A stretch of DNA of 64,000 nt from contig NC_052619.1 in NCBI RefSeq assembly GCF_016545825.1, positions 67,218,115 to 67,282,114 on the forward strand. Reading direction: 5' to 3'. Below the pieces are notes generated by a model. The model ran no database searches, was not told the DNA's origin, and was given only the letters and a program-made list of their open reading frames with translations. The stretch comes from Eucalyptus grandis. Taxonomy: Eukaryota > Streptophyta > Magnoliopsida > Myrtales > Myrtaceae. The stretch's first letter is position 1. Each line of letters opens with the position of its first letter. Below are positions 40,214 through 59,259 of the stretch, piece by piece. The translations under genes and the position numbers were made by a program.

Positions 40214-41701
40214 CGCTATTTCTCATAATGTCGTCATGAAACTCTCACACGACTCATAAACCATCGAAATTCTTGTGTTATGGATGTGACGTGTGAATAT
40301 ATTTTGGTATATGCTCTGTGGAAATTATGCAAATCAAATGCGTTGCAAAAGATTAAGATGTTTTCGTGCTATTTCTCATAATATTATCATAACATGCAGA
40401 TCTCGACATTTTTGCAACACAATGGCCACATGCGAATATACTCGGTTACTCGCTTTGGTCATACATGAATTGAAGCTTCCCCAAATTGTCGTCTAGATGA
40501 GGATCAGCTGTAAGCAACTAACTTGAGTGGATTTCGCTATTAGAGGTCGGAAAACACAATATCAACTTTGGTGGGCGGCTTTTATCGGATGCTTCCGCGC
40601 TATATCTCATAATGTCATCAGAAAACTCTCACGCGACATGTAAACCATCGAAATTCTTGTGTTACGGTGACGACATGCAAATATACTTTGCTACATGCTT
40701 TGTGGAGATAATGCAAATCAACTGTGTTGCAAAAGATTAAGATGTTTCCGTGCTATTTTCCATAATGTCGTCATAAAATGCGAACATCGACATTCTTGTG
40801 ATAGGATCACGACATTTGAATATACTTGGCTATGCTTGGGTCAGACATGAAGCTTCCTCAAATTATCATCTAGATGAGGATCAACTCTAAGCGACTAATC
40901 CAGGTGGATCTCACTATCAGAGGCCGGAAAATGCGGTATAACCACCTTTGGCAGGCACGCTATTTCTCATAATGTCGTAATGAAACTCTCACACAACTCA
41001 TAAACCATCGAAATTCTTGTGTTATGGATGTGACATGTGAATATACTTTGGTATATGCTCTGTGGAAATTATGCAAATCAAATGCGTTGCAAAAGATTAA
41101 GATGTTTTCGTGCTATTTCTCATAATATTATCATAACATGCAGATCTCGACATTCTTGCAATACAATGGCCACATGCGAATATACTCGGTTACTCGCTTT
41201 GGTCATACATGAATTGAAGCTTCCCCAAATTGTTGTCTAGATGAGGATCAACTGTAAGCAACTAACTTGTGTGGATTTCGCTATTAGAGGTCGGAAAACA
41301 TGATATCGGCTTTGGTGGGCGGTTTTTATCGGATGCTTCCGCGCTATATCTCATAATGTCATCAGAAAACTCTCACGCGACATGTAAACCATCGAAATTC
41401 TTGTGTTACGGTGACGACATGCAAATATACTTTGCTACATGCTTTGTGGAGATAATGCAAATCAACTGTGTTGCAAAAGATTAAGATGTTTCCATGCTAT
41501 TTTCCATAATGTCGTCATAAAATGCGAACATCGACATTCTTGTGATAGGATCACGACATTTGAATATACTTGGCTATGCTTGGGTCAGACATGAAGCTTC
41601 CTCAAATTATCGTCTAGATGAGGATCAACTCTAAGCGACTAATCCAGATGGATCTCACTATCAGAGGCCGGAAAATGCGGTATCACCACCTTTGGCGGGC
41701 G
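40214..41701. repeat. Two-unit tandem duplication, 744 bp per unit
   Basis: Units 40214-40957 and 40958-41701 differ at only a handful of positions; matching landmarks are 744 bp apart throughout. Each unit is itself two diverged halves of about 384 and 360 bp, both containing aaaccatcgaaattcttgtgtta, gcaaatcaa and gttgcaaaagattaagatgtt. There is no gene; the 67-codon ORFs at 40293 and 41037 are the same repeat. Confidence 0.9.
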
Positions 41702-44700
41702 GGCTATTTTCGGTCTTTGTTCATAGGGTGGCTTCAAATGTGATGGCTCGCTCACAACAAAAATGGAGGGGTCCAGTTTGATCTATCTAATTTTCGAGGT
41801 ACCGAGATGAAAGCTGCAAGACACTCCCATTGCACAAGAACAAATTGTCACCACAAAACCAAAGGGATAAAGAGGGGTGAATATGAAAAGGCAAAGGGAG
41901 AATGACATACAGCAGAGAGATTTCCAGAAAAATGGAGTTTTTCTTCTCTTCTTTTTGTTTTTTCCCGTGCGCATGACGGGATTGAATCGTAAAAAGCCGA
42001 CGAAGAATCTATCAAAGCATTTAAGGGGGGTGGTCCTCTCTCTCTTTCTTTCTGATGAATCTTCTCAGTTCCTTTTCTCGCCTCTAACGCCAGAATGTCG
42101 ACATTATGACCATCTCGTTTCTTCATTTTGCGAACATTTTGTAGGAGTATCGAATCTGATAACGACAGATTATCTGTCTCCAACCCCAAGATGTTGCTTA
42201 GAATAAGGAATCCCATGAGGTATCCCAGAAAATTCGCTGAGTTCTAGGATGACCATAATGTTCTTGGTACTCCCCTCGATAGTGATGCATCGACTTTTAT
42301 TTTGGGTGGAAATTGTCCTTAAAGGGAATCAATGCTTCAGATTCCGCTCGAAGAGCTGCCTTGATGATGAGGAATCGCGAGGTCGAGGGAAGCCGAGAGT
42401 AGGTTCGTAGGAAAGATCGAAAATTATGGGGAAAGGTCATGATAGAAAATGCGTAGAAAATTGAGCAAACAACAACCAGGGGCGATGGCCACCGCTTGCT
42501 CCACTTCCGGGTCCAATGTAACTTAGGACTAATTTGAGCACGTGAAGTGATTTCATTTGTTTAATGAAAAATAAATATTTTATCATTTGTATAACTTAAA
42601 ATAATTAGTTAATAAAAAATTATTTTTATTTTTAAGAAAATATTTTTTCAAATTATTCATTTTTCACGAAACAAACACTCTCTAATCAACGGCAATTTTG
42701 ATGTGCATAACCTCAGTGTTCTTATCAAAGCTTGACATTTATTCGATGCACATATTCGAAAACAATTTCCTTTTTTGGGATACCCTTTTTTTCCTCCGAG
42801 AGTAGCATCGTTCTTGGCAACTTCATAATAAGCTTAAAAAATCTAGGGGAATATATATGTTATTCAATAAATTGGTCAATTAAAAAATGACAATTGGACC
42901 ATTTCGATATGAGAATCACTATATTCAAATCCCTAATAATTCTAATGTCCTATTATAACGTGTCACAAACTTGAATCAATCTTATCCTCTAAAATTAGAA
43001 AGGTGGACAACCAAAAGAATGGTTAAAAAAATGCTGAAATCGAAAAGGCAATTGACAATGAAATATGTGAACTAATTAGTCAATTTATAGGATCCGAGGC
43101 AACTCATCATCAATTAAATATGATATATACCAATTAAGTAGTCCAGCAGGATTGAGAATATCTCCTCCCCGAAAGCAAGCTGAAAAGTCATGTCAGTGGG
43201 GAGTCGGTCATTTCAAGACACTCGACAATGGCCAACTTGGCAGTCGGGGCTCCATGTTAAAAGAATAAAAACTGAAAAATGAAAACGCTAATCATGGGCT
43301 TATAGTTTGCAAATAAAAAAAAATTAAATATTTTTCCCAAAAAGATTATAATGAATATTTATATGTACATGAGTCTCGTGCCAAAAAACAAATCCCTGAT
43401 TTCGAATTTGTAAAAGCTTTTTAGAATTCAATTAGGCAATTCATCTTGCGACACGGAGTCTTCATATTAAAAAAAAAAAGCTAAGAAAATATTCACAAGT
43501 TAAGCTCCATGTTACCTAAATTCCACAATTAAGTAAAAGCTACTCAAACTTATGGAGATATTGGGTTTTGCTATAATAGGCTACACTTCTTTTAGGAGTG
43601 TAATCCAGCTAAGTTGATTTCACATAATTTGTATACTTGATGTTTGAAACTTGACTCATGTTCAATTGACTATCAAATTACTTGCTCAAATTTCACTCAA
43701 CTAGAAAATCAAGATACATACTTGAGCTCGACTCAACTAGATTTGATAAATGAACTTTTACTGGAGCTTAAATATATAAAGCTCAAAAACTATGTAATGT
43801 AAATGAGTTTAAGTCTCATGATCATCAAATGATTTAAATATATTCAAAAAGCTAAAAAACTTGATTGGGCCGGCGAGCTTGTGGAGTCAAATATATCTAC
43901 GAGCTTGAGCTAGAGAAATTGGTTACGGAGTCAGGCTCAAACTATTCACAAGTGACCTGACTCGATTTGACCCCAAAGCCTAACTCTCTGGCGAAGCATT
44001 GCTTACACGAGGTGGACGAGGTGACAAGGACCGCATGTCACTGAATCAAAGTTGAAGTATACAAGAATTTTGGTACTACTTCCCCACTTTGATCTTTCAA
44101 CTATGGTTATAGATGCATGCACGGGAAAGTGGAGCGTCCCCATGTCGTACCATAAAAAGGTACCTTTGAACAAATGAAAATAAAAAAATTGTTGCCACCT
44201 TATCTTCTCTCTCTCTCCACTATAGAAGTACCTCTCCATTGCATCCGCATGACTCAAAATTGGCGGCCAAGAGCAGGAGAGCACAGTTGGGAAATTTCTT
44301 TTGGCCACAAAGGTAATCGCCCCTTGATAAGGGATTCTCTTATAGAAAATTTCGTTGGTAATTAGCATGCATCGTATTTCAAATTGTCTTGTTGGGCGAG
44401 CTTGAAATTGCACGTCATCTACATCTCAACCAAGTGTGTATTTGATCGTTGAGATAATGATTAGAACATGTGAGAATGTGATAGTTTAAGGAATACGAGA
44501 ATTTGTTATAAATTGTGTTTTGTTTGGTGAAGGACTAGGTACTTACTATGAATATAGTAAAAACAATCAAAAAGTAAATTGGACCTAATCGTTGCTGCTG
44601 ATGTGATGGTCGTGGTGATATCGGGCAACCATTGTGATAGAATGTCTAGGAGATAAGATCTCGATCTAGATCTCGACCTATACAGACAGCTGTCTGGATA

Positions 44701-45500
44701 CCAATCTAATGGTGGTTGCCTATTGAATGCAACCACCACAATGGTGATTACTCAAAACTAGAATGTTGCAATGGGGGAATTGCAGGGGATAGGGGCATCA
44801 TAAGGGATAGGAAAAGTCGAAGGTAAGCACTGTACATATTTGATATCATATGGTTTTTTTCATTAATAAATTAAGATTTTTAACTAATACACAAACTAAG
44901 GCTTCGTTTATTTTGCGGATAATGAATAATTGGAAAAAGTTTTTCCTTAAAATATTTGTTTATATCTTTTGCAAAAATGAATGAACAAAAATATTTTCAT
45001 TATTCATGAAAATATTTAGACATAAGTCATTGGTAATAATGAAATTTTATTCATTTTAAGCGATTATTTTAAAAAAATTCAAATAATATATTTTTCATGA
45101 AACAAACGAAGCCCTAAGTGCAACGTGCAATTGGTCACCACGTAACAAAAAAAAACTCCACCCATAAAAAGCTACTTATCAAATATCATGAAGTCAAATT
45201 CCATGGAGTCAAATTCCATGGGAGCAAGTAGTGTCAAACAGACAAACTAAATTAATTGAAAAGAGCCCGATTGATGTTAAAGCTCCACTGATTTGAGCTT
45301 TTGGTATTTATCTTTTTAACACATGGATAGAAAGATGCACTGATTAACGCATAATTAATCACAAAAGAAAACGACGTTGTTCTAAACTAGAGATGCACAA
45401 AACTTTTGGCCATGTCTTGCGGGTGCTGCGGCAAACAGTGACAAAGGGAATCAAATTATTAAAAAAATTAGAGATGGCCAAAAAGGGATTATTTAAAAAA
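41702..45500. other. Intergenic, AT-rich
   Basis: 41702-41860 and 42270-42520 have diverged relatives at 57030-57190 and 56570-56790. The rest is AT-rich with no supported gene. The 136-codon ORF at 44003-44413 (-) has no domain that I recognise. Confidence 0.5.
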
Positions 45501-45689
45501 AAAAATTAGAGGTGAGGTTAATGACTAAGACGTCAAAAGAACTTGTATTGACCACCACCACGAGTTACCCTCAAGCTACAGTGAGCCTGCCATGTACCGC
45601 CACACGCCTTCCGCCTACTGGCCACGTGTCCAATGTATCCAATCGGACTAAAGTAGTCATATCTTTGACCTGATCGCCACGTCACCCAC

Positions 45690-45975
45690 CCGCCTCCATT
45701 CCATTGTGGCCGACTTGTCAGTCCTTCAGTCACGATGATCTTATCCAATTTTTTCACTTGGGCAAGTAGCGAATGCACCGGCAGCTTGGCCCGGCGGCGG
45801 TAGCACGGGGACACCGAGTCGGGATCCGGACTCCAACAATAAAAGGTTAGAAAAAATGTCGAGTTCAGCTCGAGACATGCATTTCCCCCTATGCTAGCGC
45901 GCGAGTTTCTTTGTCTTGCTTGCTCGATGTCGCATTTGGTATCGAACTTAGGAAACTCAATAGACATGATTCATT
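45690..45975. repeat. Dispersed fragment of the block A/B/C family
   Basis: It shares gatcttatccaa... cacttgggcaagtagcgaat, the tttcttt...cttgcttg stretch and aactcaatagacatg with copy B (20215-20480) and copy C (22500-22780), at lower identity. Confidence 0.6.
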
Positions 45976-47690
45976 GAATGTCAATTAAACTAAACATTAG
46001 TGACTTAATTATATAAATTGAAAGTTTAAGAATGACATTTGATGTGTAATAGAATAATAAAAGTCCAAAGTTTAATTATGTAACTATCTCTTGGTTTTCA
46101 TCATGTCCATGCTTTATGGAGCAAGTAAGTCAATAATTTGATAATCAATTCTAGGTTGCCAAGCATATCCCAAGGGTGCTAATCAATTGGCTAGGCTTGG
46201 CCTATTTGTCCGAATGAGATTGGCCCTAGAATTATAAGTTTATGATTGCTTTGACTTTTTTGAGGAATTCCTTTTCGGATTGTTAATTGTTTATATTTCA
46301 AAGCTTAAATATTCATCATTAATATCTTATAAGAACCATCCTTATTTAATTATTGATTATAATAGTGCACGGAAAATATTCAATAACCTAATAAGTTTAT
46401 TGAGAGGGATTGTTAACAAATCTCGAAATTGTAACTTAAAAAGAGTGAGATTGATCTTACTTTTTCAGTCCATTCCAATGTTACTCTTAAGTTACTTTTG
46501 AAAAGAAAAAACACTTATTCTCTAATCAACTTATTTCACACCTTTGGCGATAACCTAAAATCACCAACGTTAATTCCTCGTATAATTTTCACTCCTTATC
46601 ATCATTGTCTAATCAATTTTTCAAATATTCTTTTGTTAGAAAAAAAATTATGTTAAGTTATAAACTTCACATAAAAATAAGTATATTTGTTTACCACGAA
46701 AATGATAAGTAATTAAAAGCCATAAAAGGTTTTTTTTTTTTTTTTTTGAGTTCCAATTCATGTGTAGCACTCAGCAGCCAGACATGTGCGTAAATGCCTT
46801 GCCAAATTCCTTTTTGCCGACCTGGAAAGCCAGTTAGTGGGGCCCAGTGAGATGACCTGTCCCCCACATTTTAGATTTACAAGATCAAATTAAAAGCAAA
46901 TAGAGGTGGAGTTCCAAGCCAAAAGAAAGAATTCTACAGTGTTATAATTAAAAAAGGGACTATGGATATGCACGCGCGGTCAGGCCAGGCTAGGCATCCT
47001 TATTCAATTTGGATCTATGTACATCAAGAGCATTTAAGGTTTTGGTGAGATCTCTACTTTCTTTTGGGTACACAAACGTCGTGTTTTAATTAGCAAGTTT
47101 CCCTTTCAAAACCCAGTTAAGGTTGAGAGAGAGAGAGAGAGAGTGAGTGCCTATTAATTACATTATCTAGCAAATTTGTCCATTTGTGAAGTTGTTTTCT
47201 CAAGATTATCTAAAGAGGTCAAGTTAATGCTATGTTTATAAACCTTTGATATATACACACTTGTTAAAAATTTGACCATATAAGTTGCTTCGTGTTTACC
47301 ATTTAAGAACAATGAGGAATTTTATTTGGAAAATTGCAATTTCTCCCCCTTTGTCGCCTTCAACTTTGCTTCTTGGTGATGATCGAATATAAAGGATATT
47401 CTTTCCGCAAAGTATTCAATCCGCATGACTCTCTTGTCAATCCAAATGTCCTCTCAAATTGTCAAATTGGGCATTTCGAACCATTTTGAAAGGGGGTGAC
47501 CATTATCTTATTTGTGAGCGTTTGATTGTCATGACCTTTTTTTTTTGGTAGGATAGGATGAGGTCCAATAACATATAGGTCCAATTAGATAAAGATAGGA
47601 TATATAATATCTGATATAAATATATGGATATCCGAGCTAGATAAAATATCAACTTTCTCAGAGATAATCTCTTGAAAGAGGAGGTCCATA

Positions 47691-47744
<54 letters not shown>

Positions 47745-49020
47745 CAATGCAATAAAGTTACATACTGTATATTCTTCGTTGATAAAGGAATATATCCTTG
47801 TTCCAACCACCTTGTAAAAGTCCTATATAGGGGATAGGCTGGTTTGTTTGAAGAGAATCTTTTCTATGATCTATGATCGGACTTGATTATATCGTACATG
47901 AATAGGCTCCGTAAGATCCAGTAGAATAAGTAATGTGACTTAAGACAGCTTTTGTTTTAGCTATTTTACTTACTTAATAGTATAGAAATGCAGCCATTTC
48001 TTCTATATCAACCTAATTTATGATACTATCAGAGTGAACGAGGGGTCTAAAGAATATCGAGGGGGATGGTGGGTAGCGGTTTAGATTTGGCCATGGAGCT
48101 CGTCCATAACCGAGGTTGAGTCAAGCTTAGACATGGAGGAGCTGAAGATCTGGCCATGAAGCTCTTGATAACGAGACGAAGTTCGATGGGAGGCCACGGG
48201 TGGCAAAGGCTATAACTAGTAGCCATGGGTGGATGGAGGGGACAAAGAAGAGAGATGAGCTTGAGATATATCTTATTTACCTTTATCCCACTCTTCACAT
48301 GGGATTACATCTTAGCTAACAGTCATGATGATAGGAGTTTGCTGCTTATGATGCCTTCTCCACCTTGTTAGTCAATTTTTTCAAGTTTCCACTTTTCACC
48401 CGGCTGAGTTTATGTACTCTCTTTTATATACACGTGATCTAATTTCTTTATTAGGAAAATAAAATTAAAGTCATGTCTTGTCAAGATCATTTTTTCATGC
48501 CATTAAACTTTTGGTATTTCATAAATATGGAAATCCCAGCAGAATGTGGGTGCAACACTTTCAATACGGGGATGAAGATGAACCGCCGACCGGGGAAAGA
48601 AAATGAAAATAAAATGCATTCGCAGGGATTATTCGACAGAGAATATTTATAGGACTGCAACAGCGGGGGATATTCTCTTGGCCGCATTTTCAGGAGGTGA
48701 TAGTCTCGGTGCAAGAATACGAACAAGAAAAATCCGAGAGGCAGATTCCGTGTCGTTAGATGAAGACACGGATGAAGACATCCTCTGCCCTCAGAATCTA
48801 CAACTAGCGAAGCCACCCGTGCATGCCCGGGAACGCCTCCCTGGCGAAGGAATATGTGAGGAAAGAGAAAGAAGAAAAGGAAAGCGGCGAAGATAAAGAA
48901 GCTTTACCAAAAGAAATGGCGACAGGCTCGCTCTTCCGGTGTGAATAGAGCTCGGTGGTTTTGAGGTGGAGCGGCGGATGAGATTCTGGCCTGGTTTACT
49001 GTATTGCTTTGGTAACATAA
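45976..49020. other. Intergenic, AT-rich with microsatellites
   Basis: No gene is supported. There are an (AT)n run at 47693-47728 followed by a T run, and a (GA)n run near 47126-47142. The stretch around 46185-46290 has a diverged relative near 57205-57320 (gctaggcttggcc... gattggccctagaattata). Confidence 0.5.
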
Positions 49021-49169
49021 TGATGTTAATGCTATAAAATAGATGACGTTCCGTCTTAGGGGGATAGCGATGGAGGCGTTAGGCTGCTAACTAAAAAATT
49101 ATGGCGATGGTGATTGTCTATTGTTTTTTTTCTTTCGTTTGGACTTTTGCTTCTGGCTGCTCTGGCGTC

Positions 49170-49177
49170 TATTTAAA
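49170..49177 (+). promoter_or_regulatory. TATA-like box of ABCC gene 1
   Basis: TATTTAAA is followed 3' by the conserved leader agtccca(c)tgaaa, which ABCC gene 2 also has after its own TATA box. The upstream region 49045-49130 matches the repeat unit that is amplified before gene 2. Confidence 0.55.
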
Positions 49178-49509
49178 CCGTTCTCAGAAACCAGGCTCAG
49201 TGACTGTGCAGTCCCACTGAAAAGCTCGCTTTATCGTCCACCAACCCACGCACGACGAAGAACCACGTGCTCTCTCTTCATCATCTCTCTCCCCAGGTTT
49301 GAATCTGAAAAGGAAAACAGAAAGCTCCCCCCCATTACCTGTACATGTTCTTGAAGTTTATCCACGGATAGCGAGAATGAAACCGTTCAATTCCTCGTTC
49401 TGTAGTTTCTTGATATTCTAGTGCGAAAAGCTTGAACCAAGTTTCCTTTTTATTTTCTTTTTTCATTTGGGTTGCAGGTTCTTGTAGTTGCAGAGTTCTT
49501 CCAGTGTCC

Positions 49510-54968
<5,459 letters not shown>

Positions 54969-55008
54969 AGATCATCTAGTAATAGCTGCCGTGGGGATTT
55001 AACTTGAG

Positions 55009-55816
55009 GAAGGTAAAGGATCGATCGAGACAAGGGAGTCTTTTTTCCTCCAAGCTGGTGATTGAGCTGGTCGCATCACTCCTCTTTTCTGGCCATCTGG
55101 GTCCACAGGATTGAAATAACACCCAAACAAGCAAGCCGTCGCAGTTAACATGATGACAAAAGCACTTACGATGAAAACCAGCCTGACGATTAGTGCTGCT
55201 GCTCCTCGCTAACATCTCTAACTATATGTAAAGATATGCTGATATACATATAGAGTAGAGAATTCCAAAATTCACAGCACATCTTTTTTGAAGGTGGTAT
55301 TCTGACTTTGATACGTTTGCAACTAGAGTTGTATCATACATCATACATACACAGACGCTTTGGCTAGGATTTCAGAAAAACTTAGTTGGTGTGAATATTT
55401 ATCTGGATTCTGTAATTGTAGACAGACTCTTGTTCAATAAAATGTCTGTCTTTGCTTGTAGACTATCCGAATTATCTCGAGTTGAACTGGACCGACGAGT
55501 GAGGTGTCATATTATGAGAGTTGACAATCAAATTTAAGTACGGGGAGCTTCATTGGTATGCATTATTGCAGCTATGTGCGAGGGATTCACCTACCACGAG
55601 GACCAGGTGAGAGCATGCTCTACCCTTTTGGCAAAAGGTGAATATAATTGTGCGTAAAAGCGGACAAACGTTCAATGCACATGGCTTCGGCTGACAAGAT
55701 GAGACAGAGACCGCACATGCACAATTACACTTCAGTGCGTTCTCAGTAATTCGATGGTTGCACGTGAACAATAAAGTGGAGATACTGAACCAGCTTTTGC
55801 CTCATAGATTCAAAGA
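55009..55816. other. ABCC gene 1 3' region
   Basis: The probable 3' UTR has an AATAAA at 55436-55441. There is no other gene. Confidence 0.5.
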
Positions 55817-56069
55817 GATACAAATGGTCCATGATCTTTGGTCCGACATATAATATCTTCTTTGAACTCTTAATTTATTTAATATGATCTATGAACTTTT
55901 GTCCAATATTCAATATGGTTTCTGGACTTTTAAACATTTTCACATATTTAATGATTTCATTGAATTCTTACTATTAGTATAGGGAGAACATCGAGCAAAT
56001 TAAAAATTTAGGGACGACATTGCACAAATTAAAAGTCACATTGAGTTAAAGTTTAGAGACCATTTGTAC
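55817..56069. mobile_element. Foldback MITE, 'tacaaatggt' family, copy 2
   Basis: Perfect 11-bp terminal inverted repeats, TACAAATGGTC at 55819-55829 and GACCATTTGTA at 56058-56068, enclose inverted atgaacttttg / aaaattta-type arms. No ORF. Confidence 0.7.
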
Positions 56070-59000
56070 TATTATTCAGTGAAAAACTAAAAGTTGCAAG
56101 TTTGAGAAATGCCCAAAGCTTATGGTCTCGTCAGGGTGTATGCAGCTTGGATAAAACATAGAACAGTTGGCCAATAATTACAGATATGCTAGTTTTCCCG
56201 ATTAATCACTTACTTTGAATACTTAATCACAATCTATTACCTGTATTACGTGATTTTCCCAGATGAATTCTGGAAAAAGAGATTACATGATCCGATGAAT
56301 AACTCGGCTTTTCCTTTACTGATTCTATGGAAAAACCAAGAAAACGGTGGAAACCGAGTTGATGGAGAAACGAACTGAACCCGGATTCAATCGCACTTGA
56401 CTGGAAATGCATGTGAACTTGTCTAGGCAGATCGCTGCTCAGGCCAGGCGAGGCAAGACAGATGAATGTATAGACCATGCTGTCTTTAGAACCATGTTGT
56501 AGAATCAGAAGCATTCGATGTCTTCATTGCAAGTCTGAGAAGGTCTTGTCTATAAGAATGTGTAAGGCATCACTTTATTTGGGGTAGAAATCATTCTGAA
56601 AAAGAATCAATGCTTGGGATTGTACTCAGAGCTGCACGACATTGCGGAATCACGTCCGCTTAAGTTAAGTGACAACGGAAAATTTAGGACGAGAGTAAGG
56701 CGATGGATAAGTTCATGGGGATATATTTGACAAGGCAAATCTTAAGATACACAATGACTAGGCCAACGACCACCACTAGGCCCTCTTTCGGGTCCGCTAT
56801 CGCTCGAGTTCCTCCCCTTCAGTCATCCAGTTAAAAGAAATAATTTGTATGATTGCGACATATATCGTTCTTATAATAACACTCTCTAGCGACATGTCAA
56901 TCGTCGAGATTCTTATGGTATGATCATGACGTGCGAATATATTTTGGCACATGATCTGTTTAGACATGAATTCTTGATAGATTTCGTTATTAGAGGCTAG
57001 AGAAAATTCCGTATTAAGGTCTGGCAAGCACTTGTTCGGTCTTCCGTTCAGGTAGCTTCAAATGCGATGGCCTCTGGTAACAAAATGGAGGGATCCAATT
57101 TGAGCTTTCTACCTAAAACATGAGTATTTGATGGAACATGAAAGCTGCTAGACGCTCCCATTGCACAAGAACGGAATACAAAAAGGGGAAACGAGATGGG
57201 CTGATCGAATTAGCTAGGCTTGGCCCATTTCTCCAAACGAGATTGACCCTAGAATTATAGCTTTATGATTGCTTCTCTCTTTGAAGGAATCCCTTTTCTC
57301 ATCGTTGAAATTTTTCATTTCAAATGCTTAAAGATTCGAAGCTTATGCTTAAAGTTATGTATCCACCTAATTCAGATTATTTATTATTTTATAAAAATCC
57401 TTTAATATCGCTACTGTGCAATTTTTCTTCTTGTCAGAATTATGGAATTTTGCTTAGTATATATCTTGTGCAAGTCATGTAATTGTCCAGATGAGAGCAG
57501 CAGATAGTGCTTTATGACGTCATCAGTACATTCTCTCTCTGTATATAAATATGTATGCATATATATATATATATGTATATATTTAATGGGGTATTCAATG
57601 AGAAGGTAGGAGGTTCCTGTCCATGGATTAATCGGTTGTTATTAATGAATCCTTAATTATTTTCTCAGTTATAATAGAGAAATAATTGCATGATAATATT
57701 AAATATATTGTGAGAATAATAGAATAGACCACAAAAAATCAAATTGCAAATAATTATAAATTATTTTGGTACCCACTTCATCAAAAATTTGTGACTCATA
57801 ATAGAATGTTATTCTTACATTATTTAAAATATTATTATGCTAGCAAAACCTTTTTAAATAATCAACCATTTCTTTTATCCTGTGCCTTTTTTCTTTTTCG
57901 TCATTAAAAGACCATTTCAAGTTTGGTCGGACCAAAAAATAAAGCATGCAAAGTTTTAAAGGTGACAAAATTTTATGGGTACTATTTAGATATATAAAAT
58001 AAGGAATAATACACTTTTCAAATCATTATTACACTAAAAGTGAATTAAAAATTGCAAAGTTTTCTCAATTAGTTACTTAACAAGTGTCTCTAAAGTATTG
58101 ATCAACAAAATTTATATATTCAAAGTTAAGGAATGCATGAAAAAGAAGATGACACTTACATGAAGTCAACATGCTTAGATTTTCCAAAGCTTTGTTTATT
58201 TATTTTTCCTTTTCATTTGGCCAATCCATGTTGAAGCTCAGATGACTGACAATTCATTGAAGTTGTGGTGGGGTATGTGACGTGCAAACACAAATATTTT
58301 GGCTGAGAACTTATGTGTCTGCATACGCACGCGGGCAAGTATGTTTTATGCGTGTGCCTATCGTTCTCAGGTGCAATAGGGTCACGAGCTCAAGCTCTTG
58401 ATATTGCATTTGAGCACTAACTTACGGCGAGGCCGCCGGCTTGAACCAAAAACGAAATCTCAACCTCACCTCTTGGCTTATCATTTTATACAAACTCATA
58501 TCATATGCTCTGAAAAAAGCCACAAAGAGCTCATATACATTAATTCGTTTTATACGTCTCTGACCTTATAATTTGTAGCATAGTACTTTCTGAAGGCGCT
58601 GGGAATATAAACCGGAAACATTTTTGTTTCAGTAGGACGGGGTCTAACTCTCAAACGTTGATTTAGAGATCACATCTCATGTAAGGAATTTTCTGAAGTG
58701 CCATTTTGGATAGAGCTTCCATTTTATTTTTGCATATTAAGATACTTTACGCATAATTACATTAGTGAACTAGTTTGAGTACCTTCTTTTCAAATTAAGA
58801 CTTTATCAAAACTTGACAAAAACTCGATCCATATAGTGGAAAACAATTTCCATTTTATAGCCAGTGTGCATGAAGAAACCAAGGCTGACTTTCACATGTG
58901 ACACCAAGTCCATTTCGGGGTCCCATAATTATTGCCAGATGCACGATTTGCAGATTATCCTTATAACAAAAGAGAAGTTATGCGGTTCGTGGCAACGCCT

Positions 59001-59250
59001 GACCATGTTTCTAAACTTGGTTCGCTCGTTGAATCCTGGCTGGTGACTGGGGATTGCAGATTTGAAGTAAAACTCCTCCGTGTGCTCCTACTCAAGATAG
59101 GAAGAAACTAAAAAGAGCTGAGTAGAGTTCTTGGCCTCAATGAAAGAAAGGGGACCGTGAATACCATGATGAGATTCTTTAAGAAGGCATATGTGAAGAA
59201 ATTTAGGGGGAAGAGCAGTGCAGTGAGCCCTAAATGCTTTGCACGATTAT
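56070..59250. other. Intergenic, AT-rich
   Basis: 56570-57190 contains diverged relatives of the 40.2-42.5 kb repeat region in a different order. An (AT)n stretch lies near 57559-57575. No gene is supported. The 60-codon ORF at 58864 is not recognisable. Confidence 0.45.
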
Positions 59251-59259
59251 AGACCCCGA

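Noticed and set aside
44003..44413. 136-codon minus-strand ORF
   Set aside because: No recognisable domain or start context, and it lies in AT-rich intergenic DNA.
49432..49509. Upstream extension of ABCC gene 1 (non-ATG start)
   Set aside because: The segment contains a likely 5'-UTR splice acceptor, and the paralogue shares the ATG at the equivalent of 49510.
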